This document shows positions 6,379 through 11,947 of a stretch of 11,947 bases of DNA, piece after piece; the stretch's first letter is position 1, and every line of letters starts with the position of its first letter. The notes beneath the pieces were generated by a model. It was not told where the DNA came from, did no database searches, and worked only from the letters and a program-made list of their open reading frames with translations. The stretch lies in contig DXVA01000118.1 in the NCBI GenBank assembly GCA_019408975.1, forward strand, positions 1 through 11,947, written 5' to 3'. The position numbers and the translations under genes were made by a program. Source of the stretch: Lentisphaeria bacterium. Lineage in GTDB: Bacteria; Verrucomicrobiota; Lentisphaeria; Victivallales; UBA1829.

Positions 6379-6609
6379 TTTAATATATTCATCAAAAATC
6401 ATGGTGCAGGGGCGGCGTATCTGCCGAGTGTCTGCGTGGAAATACCTGGCACGAGATCCCTCGCCAATCCGCTCAATGGAGAGCAGTTGCTTGACCAAGT
6501 TCGAGAGTTCCGGGGACGATGCAGCGGGCTGTTTGAAAATCATAAAACAGATATCTCCATGCTTTCCGCTTGCAATTTCAACAGGAATGGAATATAATAC
6601 GGACTTCAA
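6373..6609 (-). pseudogene. coding-like minus-strand stretch, possible remnant of a winged-helix protein
   Basis: A 78-codon open frame with GC-rich third positions like the real genes around it and a plausible protein composition. Residues about 36-58 (L-S-N-L-V-K-Q-L-L-S-I-E-R-I-G-E-G-S-R-A-R-Y-F, read in two parts) resemble a recognition helix followed by the wing of a winged-helix DNA-binding domain (compare the common I-E-R-x-G-x-G-R-S-T-R-Y pattern). Against a live gene: its first possible start is TTG at 6607-6609 without a ribosome site, an in-frame stop lies just upstream, its 5' end covers the TSCPD promoter, and its stop lies inside operator 2. Best read as a remnant or a very small regulator of the feo module; not recognised with confidence. 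Confidence 0.3.
6570..6598 (+). promoter_or_regulatory. promoter of the TSCPD gene
   Basis: TTGCAA (6570-6575), 17-base spacer, perfect TATAAT (6593-6598). A start near 6605 would leave a leader of about 24 bases with AGGAGG at 6615-6620. This is the best sigma70-type promoter in the window; no operator palindrome overlaps it. Confidence 0.75.
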
Positions 6610-6628
6610 AAATCAGGAGGAAATCAAG

Positions 6629-6910
6629 ATGAATGACAATAAAAGCAAGCTGGACAAGATATCGTTCCGCACTTCGGACATGGTTTGCAGCGAGGAAATC
6701 ATACTGGAAATCAAGGATAATAAAATAGAATCGCTGGAATTTATCGGCGGATGTCCCGGCAATCTTCTGGGAATTTCAAAACTGGTGCAGGGAATGGATA
6801 TCGACAGTGTCATTCAAAAGCTTTCCGGACTCAGCTGCGGCGGCAAACCGACCTCGTGCCCGGATCAGCTTGCCACTGCATTGAAAATGTATAAGGAAAA
6901 GAAGAAATGA
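6629..6910 (+). CDS. TSCPD-domain protein (TIGR03905-like)
   Basis: A 93-residue protein that is almost entirely a TSCPD domain: F-R-T-S-D-M-V-C-S-E-E-I, E-F-I-G-G-C-P-G-N-L-L-G-I-S-K-L-V-Q-G-M, L-S-C-G-G-K-P-T-S-C-P-D-Q-L-A. It keeps the four family cysteines C20, C42, C70 and C77; the same domain occurs at the C-terminus of some B12-dependent ribonucleotide reductases. The free-standing TIGR03905 family has no established function; the cysteines suggest metal or redox chemistry. The frame is open upstream to 6401, but AGGAGG at 6615-6620, 8 bases before ATG 6629, fixes the start. It has its own promoter, diverges from feoAB, and is followed after 2 bases by repeat copy B. No signal peptide. 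Confidence 0.9.
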   Translation: MNDNKSKLDKISFRTSDMVCSEEIILEIKDNKIESLEFIGGCPGNLLGISKLVQGMDIDSVIQKLSGLSCGGKPTSCPDQLATALKMYKEKKK

Positions 6911-6912
6911 AC

Positions 6913-7055
6913 TACCCCGCCGCAAGCAGCGGGGTATCGGGGATTTCGCCTGCGGCGACCAGCTTACGAGCTGGAACGCGGCAGGACTGAGAGTCCTGCA
7001 CGAAGCTGTTTTTGCGATGCAGAGCATCGCGGCATTAAACCAATTTTTTTATAAA
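6913..7055 (+). repeat. hairpin-chain repeat, copy B
   Basis: Five hairpins in a row: H1 TACCCCGC/GCGGGGTA (6913-6920 with 6929-6936), H2 TCGCC-TGC-GGCGA (6946-6958), H3 CCAGCT-TACG-AGCTGG (6959-6974), H4 GCAGGACT-GAG-AGTCCTGC (6981-6999), H5 GCGATGC-AGA-GCATCGC (7014-7030), then a tail with seven T (7044-7050). The core 6929-7055 matches 3368-3494 inverted. It starts 2 bases after the TSCPD stop and in the same orientation, so it would form the 3' end of that transcript. H5 plus the T run could terminate, although 13 bases separate them. Minus-strand frames across it are spurious. Confidence 0.88.
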
Positions 7056-7158
7056 GGCCGGTTAAAGCAATTTCCGGCAATGTTTCATGGCGCTTCGATT
7101 TTTTCAAGCAGAAAAACGGAAAATGAGGATAAATACAGGAGGCAGGCGGCTCCGGGGA

Positions 7159-7186
7159 TTGTTTTTTCCGGCATATCCGTTATATT
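7159..7186 (+). promoter_or_regulatory. possible promoter of the PP2C-glycosyltransferase operon
   Basis: TTGTTT (7159-7164), 16 bases, TATATT (7181-7186), with a start expected near 7193 and a leader of about 36 bases. The -35 is only half consensus. Confidence 0.4.
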
Positions 7187-7228
7187 TAAAGAAACTTGAT
7201 AACGGGACGGAATTACGGCGGTTGAAAA

Positions 7229-8068
7229 ATGGATGAAGCAGATTTGCAGACTGTAAAAACGGGAAAAAAAAGATTCTCCGGGATTCCGGTGATTCCGGAT
7301 GATCCGTACGCACTGACGCGAATCGACCGCGCAAGCATTGCCGCCGATTCGCACAAGGGGCTTGTCCGGCGGAACAACGAGGACAGTTATTTTTACTCTT
7401 TGGATACGGACGGTTCGAGAGTCATCGCCGCCGTGGCGGATGGAATCGGTGGAAATGAAAACGGAGAGGTGGCAAGCAGGCTTGTCTGCAAAATGCTTCT
7501 TATGCGCTGGCGCAGGCTGGTCTCCTCCACGGGAAAGCTTGCATCGCAGGATGCTGCGGAATTTCTGGTGCGTTCCGTCCTTGAAATCAATGATGCCATA
7601 TTCGAGATCAATGACTCTTACGGCACCAAGCCGATGGGAACCACGCTTGCCGTCATGATCATGGCGGATGACTGGGTTGCAGCCGCCCACTGCGGCGACA
7701 GCCGTCTGTACCGCCTGCGCAATGGGGAGTTGATGCTTCTGACCGTGGATCACAGTCTTGTGAATGAGCTGATTCTGTGCGGCAGGCTGACGCAGGAGGA
7801 GGCGAAAACGCATCCTTATGCGCATATCATCACACGTTCCGTGGGGCCCGTTGAACATACCGAGCCGGAGATTCATGTCTACGACCGCCAGTTCGGAGAC
7901 CGTTATCTGCTTTGTTCTGATGGACTTACACTGCATGTCGGCACAGATGAAATCCGCAAGGTGCTGTTCGATTCCTTTGAGCCGGCGCAGGCTGTGCGCC
8001 GTCTGATGCATCTTGTGCTCCAGCGGGGCGCGCGCGACAATACAACGATCATGAGCGTTTTCGCATGA
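7229..8068 (+). CDS. PP2C-family (PPM) serine/threonine protein phosphatase
   Basis: A 279-residue bacterial PP2C (Stp/PrpC type), a Mn/Mg-dependent phosphatase that usually opposes Hanks-type Ser/Thr kinases. All metal-site motifs are visible: R-R-N-N-E-D (47-52), V-A-D-G-I-G-G (D71), G-T-T-L-A with H-C-G-D-S-R-L-Y-R (154-162), T-V-D-H-S (172-176), L-L-C-S-D-G-L-T (D231) and G-A-R-D-N-T-T (D270). About 35 residues precede the catalytic domain, slightly more than the minimal enzyme; no membrane segment is seen, so it is cytosolic. The ribosome site before ATG 7229 is weak (GGCGG). The stop overlaps the next ATG as ATGA (8065-8068), which couples it to the membrane glycosyltransferase. No kinase gene lies in the window. 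Confidence 0.95.
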   Translation: MDEADLQTVKTGKKRFSGIPVIPDDPYALTRIDRASIAADSHKGLVRRNNEDSYFYSLDTDGSRVIAAVADGIGGNENGEVASRLVCKMLLMRWRRLVSSTGKLASQDAAEFLVRSVLEINDAIFEINDSYGTKPMGTTLAVMIMADDWVAAAHCGDSRLYRLRNGELMLLTVDHSLVNELILCGRLTQEEAKTHPYAHIITRSVGPVEHTEPEIHVYDRQFGDRYLLCSDGLTLHVGTDEIRKVLFDSFEPAQAVRRLMHLVLQRGARDNTTIMSVFA

Positions 8069-10107
8069 ACCGCCAACCGGATTTCCCGCACAGGCTTTTT
8101 GCATCCCCCGTTTTTATTTTCGCCGTCCTGCTTCTGCCCGGACTTTTCCTGCGTGCATACCATCTGACGGACTATGCCGCCTTGCCTCTGCTTTCCGCCG
8201 TGACCGGTCCCGATGTTTCGGAATACCATGCACATGCCATGCGGATTCTGTCCGGTGAACTTCTGCCGACGACACTTCAGATCCATGCGCCGCTGTATGC
8301 CTTTTTTCTGGCGCTCCTGCTGAAGCTTTCTTTTATGGACTATTTTGCCGTACGCCTGTTCCAGAGTATTCTGCTGATGATATTTACTGCGCTGCCCGTC
8401 TTCCTGCTGCTGCGAAGGGCATGGGGGAAGAAGACGGGCGCGATACGTTTTCTGCCGCATCTTTCCGTTCTGCTTTCCGGGCTTTATCCTCCGCTGGCTG
8501 TCTATCAGTGTGAACTGATCAGCGAGCCTCTGATGATCGTCATGACTCTATGGGGGCTCTATTTCGCCTCTGCGGCGGAAACGGCGCAGAGGAAGAAAAC
8601 GGCATTCTTCCTTACCGGTCTTTTCTGTGCGCTGGCTCTGATTACGCATCCAGCCTGCATTGTGTTCTGCGGAATCCTGTTCTTTTTCCTGCTTTGGAAT
8701 ATGAGGCGGGAAACGTGGCGTGAAATATTGAAACGCATTCTTCCGCTTGCCATACCGTTCCTGTGCATCGTTCTGCCGTTTTCCGCATGGAACAGCCGTA
8801 TCGCGGGCAGAGTGGTTTTCATTCAGGCAAACAGCGGGTTCAACTATTATCTCGGCAACAATCCTGCCGCGACCGGCACCTGTTATATTCCCCCCGGATA
8901 TCTCTGGGAAAAGGTTCACGGCGCTGCGGATTCCGAGGCAAAGAGATCCGGCATTTCCGCCGATGCTCATTTCCTGAAAGAAGCACTGCATTATATGACG
9001 CACTACCCGCGGCATTTTCTCGGCAGCCTCATGAAAAAAGCGGCAATGGCGCTGAGCGGGCAGGAGTTCACGACATGGTCGGATATCGCGGTCCTGCGGG
9101 AACTGACACTGCACCGTTATGCGTTTCAGTGGTGTTTTTCGATCCTGCTTCTGCTGGGGTTGCCGGTGTTGCTCTGCGGGCTCGCGGAACCCGTTTTCCG
9201 CAATCGGATGAAATGGTTCATTCTTTATTTCGCCGCCTTTTACGCTTCGCAGATTCTGTTTCTGACCGCAGGACGGTATCGTCTGCCTCTGGTTGTGCCG
9301 TTATGTGTCTTTGCGGCATTTTTTCTCTGTTCCCTGCCGGGCTTTTTTTCGTCGAAGCGGCGGGTATCGCTTTGGAGTGCGGCTCTGCTGCTGACGGGCA
9401 TAGTCACCTTCTGGCAGTATCGGAGAAATACGGCATTCGAGGAAACTTATGCGCGCACACTGCTCGCCGAAGCATGGCTCAGGGCAGGGGAGGCGGAGAA
9501 AGCGGAAGAACAGCTGGCGGCGTGTGCCGACAATCCGCTGTTCAACGACCGCCGTTATAATCTGCTGGGAGAAACCTTGCTGGCGAAAGGGGATTCGGAG
9601 TCAGCCGCCATGTGGTTCGGGAAAGCCGTGAAGGAATATCCGAGACAGTATCAGGGATATATGAATCATGGCGCGCTTCTCCTGGATGCAAAACGCTGGG
9701 AGGAGGCGGAACGTTGTTTCGGGAAAGCGCGTTCGCTGGTGAACAGTCCTGCGGGAACGGCGGATCTGGACTACAACACCGGACGTTTGTTTCATGCGCG
9801 CGGCGACACGGGAAAGGCGAAGGAATATTACCGGCAGGCATTGTCGCTTGTCCCTGCGCACCGGAAAGCACTGAACAATCTCGGAACCCTTGCCCTTGCT
9901 GAGAAAGATTATGCGGAAGCGGTCCGGCTTTTCCACAAAGCATGTGCACTGGAACCGGGAAATGACCGTCTGCGCGTCAACCTTGCCCTGGCGTACTTCC
10001 TTGCCGGAAACAAAACGGAAGCTCTGAACGCTCTGCATGAAGCTCTGCGCCTGAATCCCGATTCCGCGCAGGCACGTTTTCTGCTGGATGATTTCCAGAA
10101 AAATTGA
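8065..10107 (+). CDS. GT-C membrane glycosyltransferase (PMT/ArnT-like) with C-terminal TPR array
   Basis: A 680-residue protein. Residues about 12-450 hold many hydrophobic segments typical of GT-C enzymes (PMT_2/GT39-like), which use polyprenyl-phosphate sugars. The first periplasmic loop has G-P-D-V-S-E-Y-H-A-H-A with the likely catalytic acid D50 and H-A-P-L-Y (74-78); L-I-S-E-P-L-M (151-157), N-Y-Y-L-G-N-N-P and the late G-R-Y-R-L-P-L (403-409) are also conserved features of this group. Residues about 462-675 form TPR repeats (Y-N-L-L-G-E-T-L-L-A-K-G-D, L-D-Y-N-T-G-R-L-F-H-A-R-G-D, A-L-N-N-L-G-T-L-A-L, and others). Topology relative to the membrane cannot be fixed by eye. The sugar acceptor, lipid or protein, is unknown. 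It is translationally coupled to the PP2C gene. No terminator was found directly after it. Confidence 0.88.
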   Translation: MNRQPDFPHRLFASPVFIFAVLLLPGLFLRAYHLTDYAALPLLSAVTGPDVSEYHAHAMRILSGELLPTTLQIHAPLYAFFLALLLKLSFMDYFAVRLFQSILLMIFTALPVFLLLRRAWGKKTGAIRFLPHLSVLLSGLYPPLAVYQCELISEPLMIVMTLWGLYFASAAETAQRKKTAFFLTGLFCALALITHPACIVFCGILFFFLLWNMRRETWREILKRILPLAIPFLCIVLPFSAWNSRIAGRVVFIQANSGFNYYLGNNPAATGTCYIPPGYLWEKVHGAADSEAKRSGISADAHFLKEALHYMTHYPRHFLGSLMKKAAMALSGQEFTTWSDIAVLRELTLHRYAFQWCFSILLLLGLPVLLCGLAEPVFRNRMKWFILYFAAFYASQILFLTAGRYRLPLVVPLCVFAAFFLCSLPGFFSSKRRVSLWSAALLLTGIVTFWQYRRNTAFEETYARTLLAEAWLRAGEAEKAEEQLAACADNPLFNDRRYNLLGETLLAKGDSESAAMWFGKAVKEYPRQYQGYMNHGALLLDAKRWEEAERCFGKARSLVNSPAGTADLDYNTGRLFHARGDTGKAKEYYRQALSLVPAHRKALNNLGTLALAEKDYAEAVRLFHKACALEPGNDRLRVNLALAYFLAGNKTEALNALHEALRLNPDSAQARFLLDDFQKN

Positions 10108-10113
10108 CCGACG

Positions 10114-10263
10114 TCAACAGCGGACGGTGGCTTTCCCCCGGAGCAGATGATAAACTTCCATGGCGGCAAGCCGGTTTTCCGTGCCCGGAATCGCAAATAC
10201 TTCCCCTGATGCAATAGGATAAGTCGATGTAATGAATTCCGTCCTGTATTCCGGTGTGCTTTT
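10114..10263 (-). pseudogene. 3' remnant of an unrecognised minus-strand gene
   Basis: On the minus strand a frame ending with TGA at 10116-10114 reads like the C-terminus of a real protein, about 49 residues: S-T-P-E-Y-R-T-E-F-I-T-S, then Y-P-I-A-S-G-E-V-F-A-I-P-G-T-E-N-R-L-A-A and M-E-V-Y-H-L-L-R-G-K-A-T-V-R-C. Codon choice matches the neighbouring genes. Upstream (higher coordinates) the frame enters AT-rich DNA near 10260 with no start and meets a stop near 10308, so the 5' part is missing. It is convergent with the TPR glycosyltransferase. The family is not recognised. An intact short gene is unlikely because the only in-frame ATG leaves 15 codons. Confidence 0.45.
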
Positions 10264-10374
10264 CTCTCTATTTTTTTAGATATCAGCAGGTTTCTTTGGG
10301 ATATCTATTATCAATAAAAATTGACGTTTTTCAAAGGAGATATCAGAAAAAAACAAATTATTTTGGAGATAAGA

Positions 10375-10402
10375 TTGCAAAACATGGAGAACCATGTAGA
10401 AT
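10375..10402 (+). promoter_or_regulatory. GH20 promoter with an embedded palindromic operator
   Basis: TTGCAA (10375-10380), 16 bases, TAGAAT (10397-10402); start expected near 10409. The spacer is filled by the perfect palindrome ACATGGAGAACCATGT (10382-10397, 6-base arms around AGAA), which also touches the -10. A repressor bound there would exclude RNA polymerase, as expected for an inducible glycan-use gene (LacI or GntR types often bind such sites). Confidence 0.6.
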
Positions 10403-10454
10403 AAAGCGGATGAAAAACATGTGTCCCTATTCATTATTATATAAGGATTGTTTT

Positions 10455-11804
10455 ATGGAAGATAGAAAGTTGTTCAGAGGCAATGCCCCCGCACTGGAAA
10501 TCAGGGCATTGCACATCGACCTGAAAGGATGTGTCCCTGAATTCAGGCGTCTGCTCCGACAGTTGGAAATTTATGCTGCGGCACATTACAACGCCATCCT
10601 GATCGAGTGGGAGGATATGTTTCCGTGGAGTGACGTATCGCTGCGCAGCGGTTGCGCTTATACGCAGGACGAAGTCCGGCGGATCGGAGAAAAATGCGAA
10701 GAACTCGGCTTGGAACTCATTCCGCTGGTCCAGTCTCTTGGACACATGGAAAATGTTCTCTCACAGGAGCAATACCGCAATTTGCAGGAAGTTCCCGGTG
10801 ATTCCGGCTGTATCGACCCGTTGAATCCCGGTTCGGCGCCGTTAATCTGCCGCATGGTTGACGATGTCTTGGAGCTTCTGCCGTCCATCCGTCTTTTTCA
10901 TCTCGGCGGAGATGAGGCAATGACTTTCGGACAGGGCAGGGGAGGCGCGGAATTCATAGAAGAATATGGGCGCGCCGAGCTCTATCTTCAACACATCTGC
11001 AAGCTGACTTCGCATTTGAAAGCCCGTAAAATTCGTCCCCTTCTCTGGGCAGACATGATGGTGAAGTGGAGTGACGGGGATTTGAAGCGGATTGCCGGAG
11101 AAGCGGATCTGGTTGCATGGGGATATCAGGGAAAAGTCAGCGAGACCAGGCCGACAGCCTGTCGGGAACGCCTGAGAAGATACCTGGACTGTGTAATTCG
11201 TCTCTGGGGCGCATGTGCCTTCAAGGGCGCCGATGGTTTCAACTCCGAACTTCCGGTATTGGAAAAACGGATTGAAAATACGATGGACTGGGTGGAAACG
11301 GCAAAAGTGGTTCCCATGCGCGGCATCATTGCTACCGGCTGGAGCCGTTACAGCACCACGCGTCCGCAATGTGAAATTCCGGAAGGCGCCTTGCAGTCTG
11401 CAATCCTGACCGGCGCCATGCTTTACAACGGCAATCTGCAGGATGGCGATGCGGAGCTTGTTCTGGATTTTCTGGATGACATCGGGGAAGGGGAGCTTTA
11501 CAGGAAAGTGACAAGTCTGCTGCAAACACTTTCCGGCATAATCCGGGATCAGTGGCCCCTGCTCCAGCAGCATATTGCAACAACGGCGTCCCATAGGACT
11601 CAGAGAATTCAGGGCAGGGACTGGTATCAGAACTTTTTCATGGAGTCGCTGGAATCCAGCCGACAGCGATTGACAGCTCTCCGCCCGGAGTTTCAGGTAG
11701 TGATGCGGGAGCTCCTTACGCCGGAGTGTGCTGAGGCATATTTCAGAGAGCGTGAACTTCTGCTGGAATATAATTTCAGTTATTGCAGGCAAGTCATTTC
11801 ATAA
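10455..11804 (+). CDS. GH20-like beta-N-acetylhexosaminidase (HexD/GcnA-like)
   Basis: A 449-residue protein with the TIM-barrel layout of glycoside hydrolase family 20: A-L-H-I-D-L-K-G (18-25) as the first strand, A-A-A-H-Y-N-A-I-L-I-E-W-E-D (41-54), L-I-P-L-V-Q-S-L-G-H-M-E-N (88-100), then H-L-G-G-D-E-A (149-155) with the D153-E154 pair expected to assist and protonate the substrate, R-P-L-L-W-A-D-M-M (194-202), L-V-A-W-G-Y (219-224) and T-G-W-S-R-Y (294-299). Such enzymes release terminal GlcNAc or GalNAc by substrate-assisted catalysis. It lacks a signal peptide and the N-terminal GH20b domain, so it is probably cytosolic and works on imported oligosaccharides, as GcnA and HexD do. AAGGA at 10443-10447 is 7 bases before ATG 10455; in-frame codons upstream lie in AT-rich leader and are rejected. 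A C-terminal helical region of about 120 residues follows the barrel. It is monocistronic in the window. Confidence 0.87.
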   Translation: MEDRKLFRGNAPALEIRALHIDLKGCVPEFRRLLRQLEIYAAAHYNAILIEWEDMFPWSDVSLRSGCAYTQDEVRRIGEKCEELGLELIPLVQSLGHMENVLSQEQYRNLQEVPGDSGCIDPLNPGSAPLICRMVDDVLELLPSIRLFHLGGDEAMTFGQGRGGAEFIEEYGRAELYLQHICKLTSHLKARKIRPLLWADMMVKWSDGDLKRIAGEADLVAWGYQGKVSETRPTACRERLRRYLDCVIRLWGACAFKGADGFNSELPVLEKRIENTMDWVETAKVVPMRGIIATGWSRYSTTRPQCEIPEGALQSAILTGAMLYNGNLQDGDAELVLDFLDDIGEGELYRKVTSLLQTLSGIIRDQWPLLQQHIATTASHRTQRIQGRDWYQNFFMESLESSRQRLTALRPEFQVVMRELLTPECAEAYFRERELLLEYNFSYCRQVIS

Positions 11805-11868
11805 ATCTCATAAAGAGAGCCGGAGCAGGGCGATGAAGCATCTTTGAGCCCTGCCCTGCATTATCCAT

Positions 11869-11894
11869 AAACAGGAAAAGATGTTTTCCTGTTT
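11869..11894 (+). terminator. terminator hairpin after the GH20 gene
   Basis: A perfect 11-bp stem, AAACAGGAAAA (11869-11879) with TTTTCCTGTTT (11884-11894), loop GATG, ending in T-rich sequence. It could work on both strands. A second hairpin just before it, GCAGGGC/GCCCTGC (11825-11831 with 11848-11854), has a 16-base loop and no T run. The rest, to 11947, is AT-rich with no gene visible. Confidence 0.65.
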
Positions 11895-11947
11895 CATTGA
11901 AACCTTAAATTGAATGTTATTTTATGTCGTTTAATATCAAATAATAT

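Larger units (their letters stand above)
6234..6628. other. divergent feoA / TSCPD-gene regulatory region, 395 bases
   Basis: No secure gene lies here. From left to right it holds the feoA leader with palindrome 1, an AT-rich segment with a possible minus-strand promoter, palindrome 2, a coding-like minus-strand stretch (6373-6609), and the + strand promoter and ribosome site of the TSCPD gene. The left half is strongly AT-rich; 6390-6570 has normal coding-like composition. Confidence 0.7.
6911..7228. other. 318-base intergenic region before the PP2C gene
   Basis: The left half is repeat copy B. The right half (7056-7228) contains a weak GCCGG/CCGGC hairpin (7057-7078) and a candidate promoter; no gene or known RNA is visible in it. 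Confidence 0.7.
10108..10454. other. 347-base region between the TPR glycosyltransferase and GH20 genes
   Basis: Two unlike halves. 10114 to about 10250 has coding-like composition and is read as a minus-strand gene remnant. 10255-10454 is strongly AT-rich and holds GATATC-containing inverted repeats (10271-10284 with 10339-10353, plus a third GATATC at 10300-10305) and the GH20 promoter. No RNA gene is recognised. Confidence 0.65.

Noticed and set aside
6401..6628. In-frame upstream extension of the TSCPD protein
   Set aside because: It would cross the TTGCAA-TATAAT promoter, and AGGAGG before ATG 6629 fixes the start; the extension does not resemble the family.
10104..10117. TTGAC-CGAC-GTCAA hairpin at the stop of the TPR glycosyltransferase gene
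   Set aside because: Only 5 bp and no T run; too weak to call a terminator.
10254..10454. N-terminal extension of the GH20 protein by 67 residues
   Set aside because: The extension is AT-rich leader sequence covering the promoter; AAGGA sits 7 bases before ATG 10455 and the enzyme domain begins just after it.
1..11947. CRISPR array, tRNA, rRNA, insertion sequence or integrase
   Set aside because: No regularly spaced repeats, cloverleaf, rRNA motif or transposase/recombinase coding sequence was seen on either strand.

Overview
The window looks like chromosomal DNA of a Gram-negative-type anaerobe with moderate GC and strong G/C preference at third codon positions. The small acidic-linker protein after gcvH, the gcvT-gcvH and feoAB content, the TIGR03905-type TSCPD protein and a GcnA-like GH20 enzyme together suggest the PVC group, perhaps Lentisphaerota (Victivallis-like). 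This is inference from gene flavour, not proof.

Left third (1-3362, + strand): a tightly packed run made of the 3' part of an alpha/beta-hydrolase, an AAC(3)-fold N-acetyltransferase, gcvT, gcvH and a small conserved-looking protein of unknown function. The gaps between the first three genes are 14 and 20 bases. gcvP is not in the window. A clear + strand terminator lies at 3533-3567.

Middle (3363-7055): a ferrous-iron module. feoA and feoB are on the minus strand with a 4-base ATGA overlap. Diverging from them on the + strand is a 93-residue TSCPD-domain protein with its own near-consensus promoter. The regulatory region between them carries two identical 6+6 palindromes, AATTAG-N6-CTAATT, 102 bases apart, which are good candidates for a metal-dependent repressor of DtxR-like geometry. 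A coding-like minus-strand stretch with a winged-helix-like wing sits between the second palindrome and the TSCPD promoter.

The feo module is bracketed by two copies, in opposite orientation, of a 127-base repeat (about 145 bases with its leading hairpin). Each copy folds into a chain of five small hairpins followed by an A/T tail. Each sits downstream of a gene in the same orientation as that gene. The differences between copies fall almost entirely in loops and linkers. This is the least explained structure in the window and the best candidate for an undescribed element.

Right third (7056-11947, + strand): a PP2C-type phosphatase translationally coupled to a GT-C membrane glycosyltransferase with a C-terminal TPR array; then a 347-base gene-poor stretch with the 3' remnant of an unrecognised minus-strand gene and an AT-rich leader; then a cytoplasmic GH20-like beta-N-acetylhexosaminidase. 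The GH20 promoter contains a perfect 16-base palindrome between its -35 and -10 hexamers. The gene is followed by a perfect 11-bp terminator-like hairpin.
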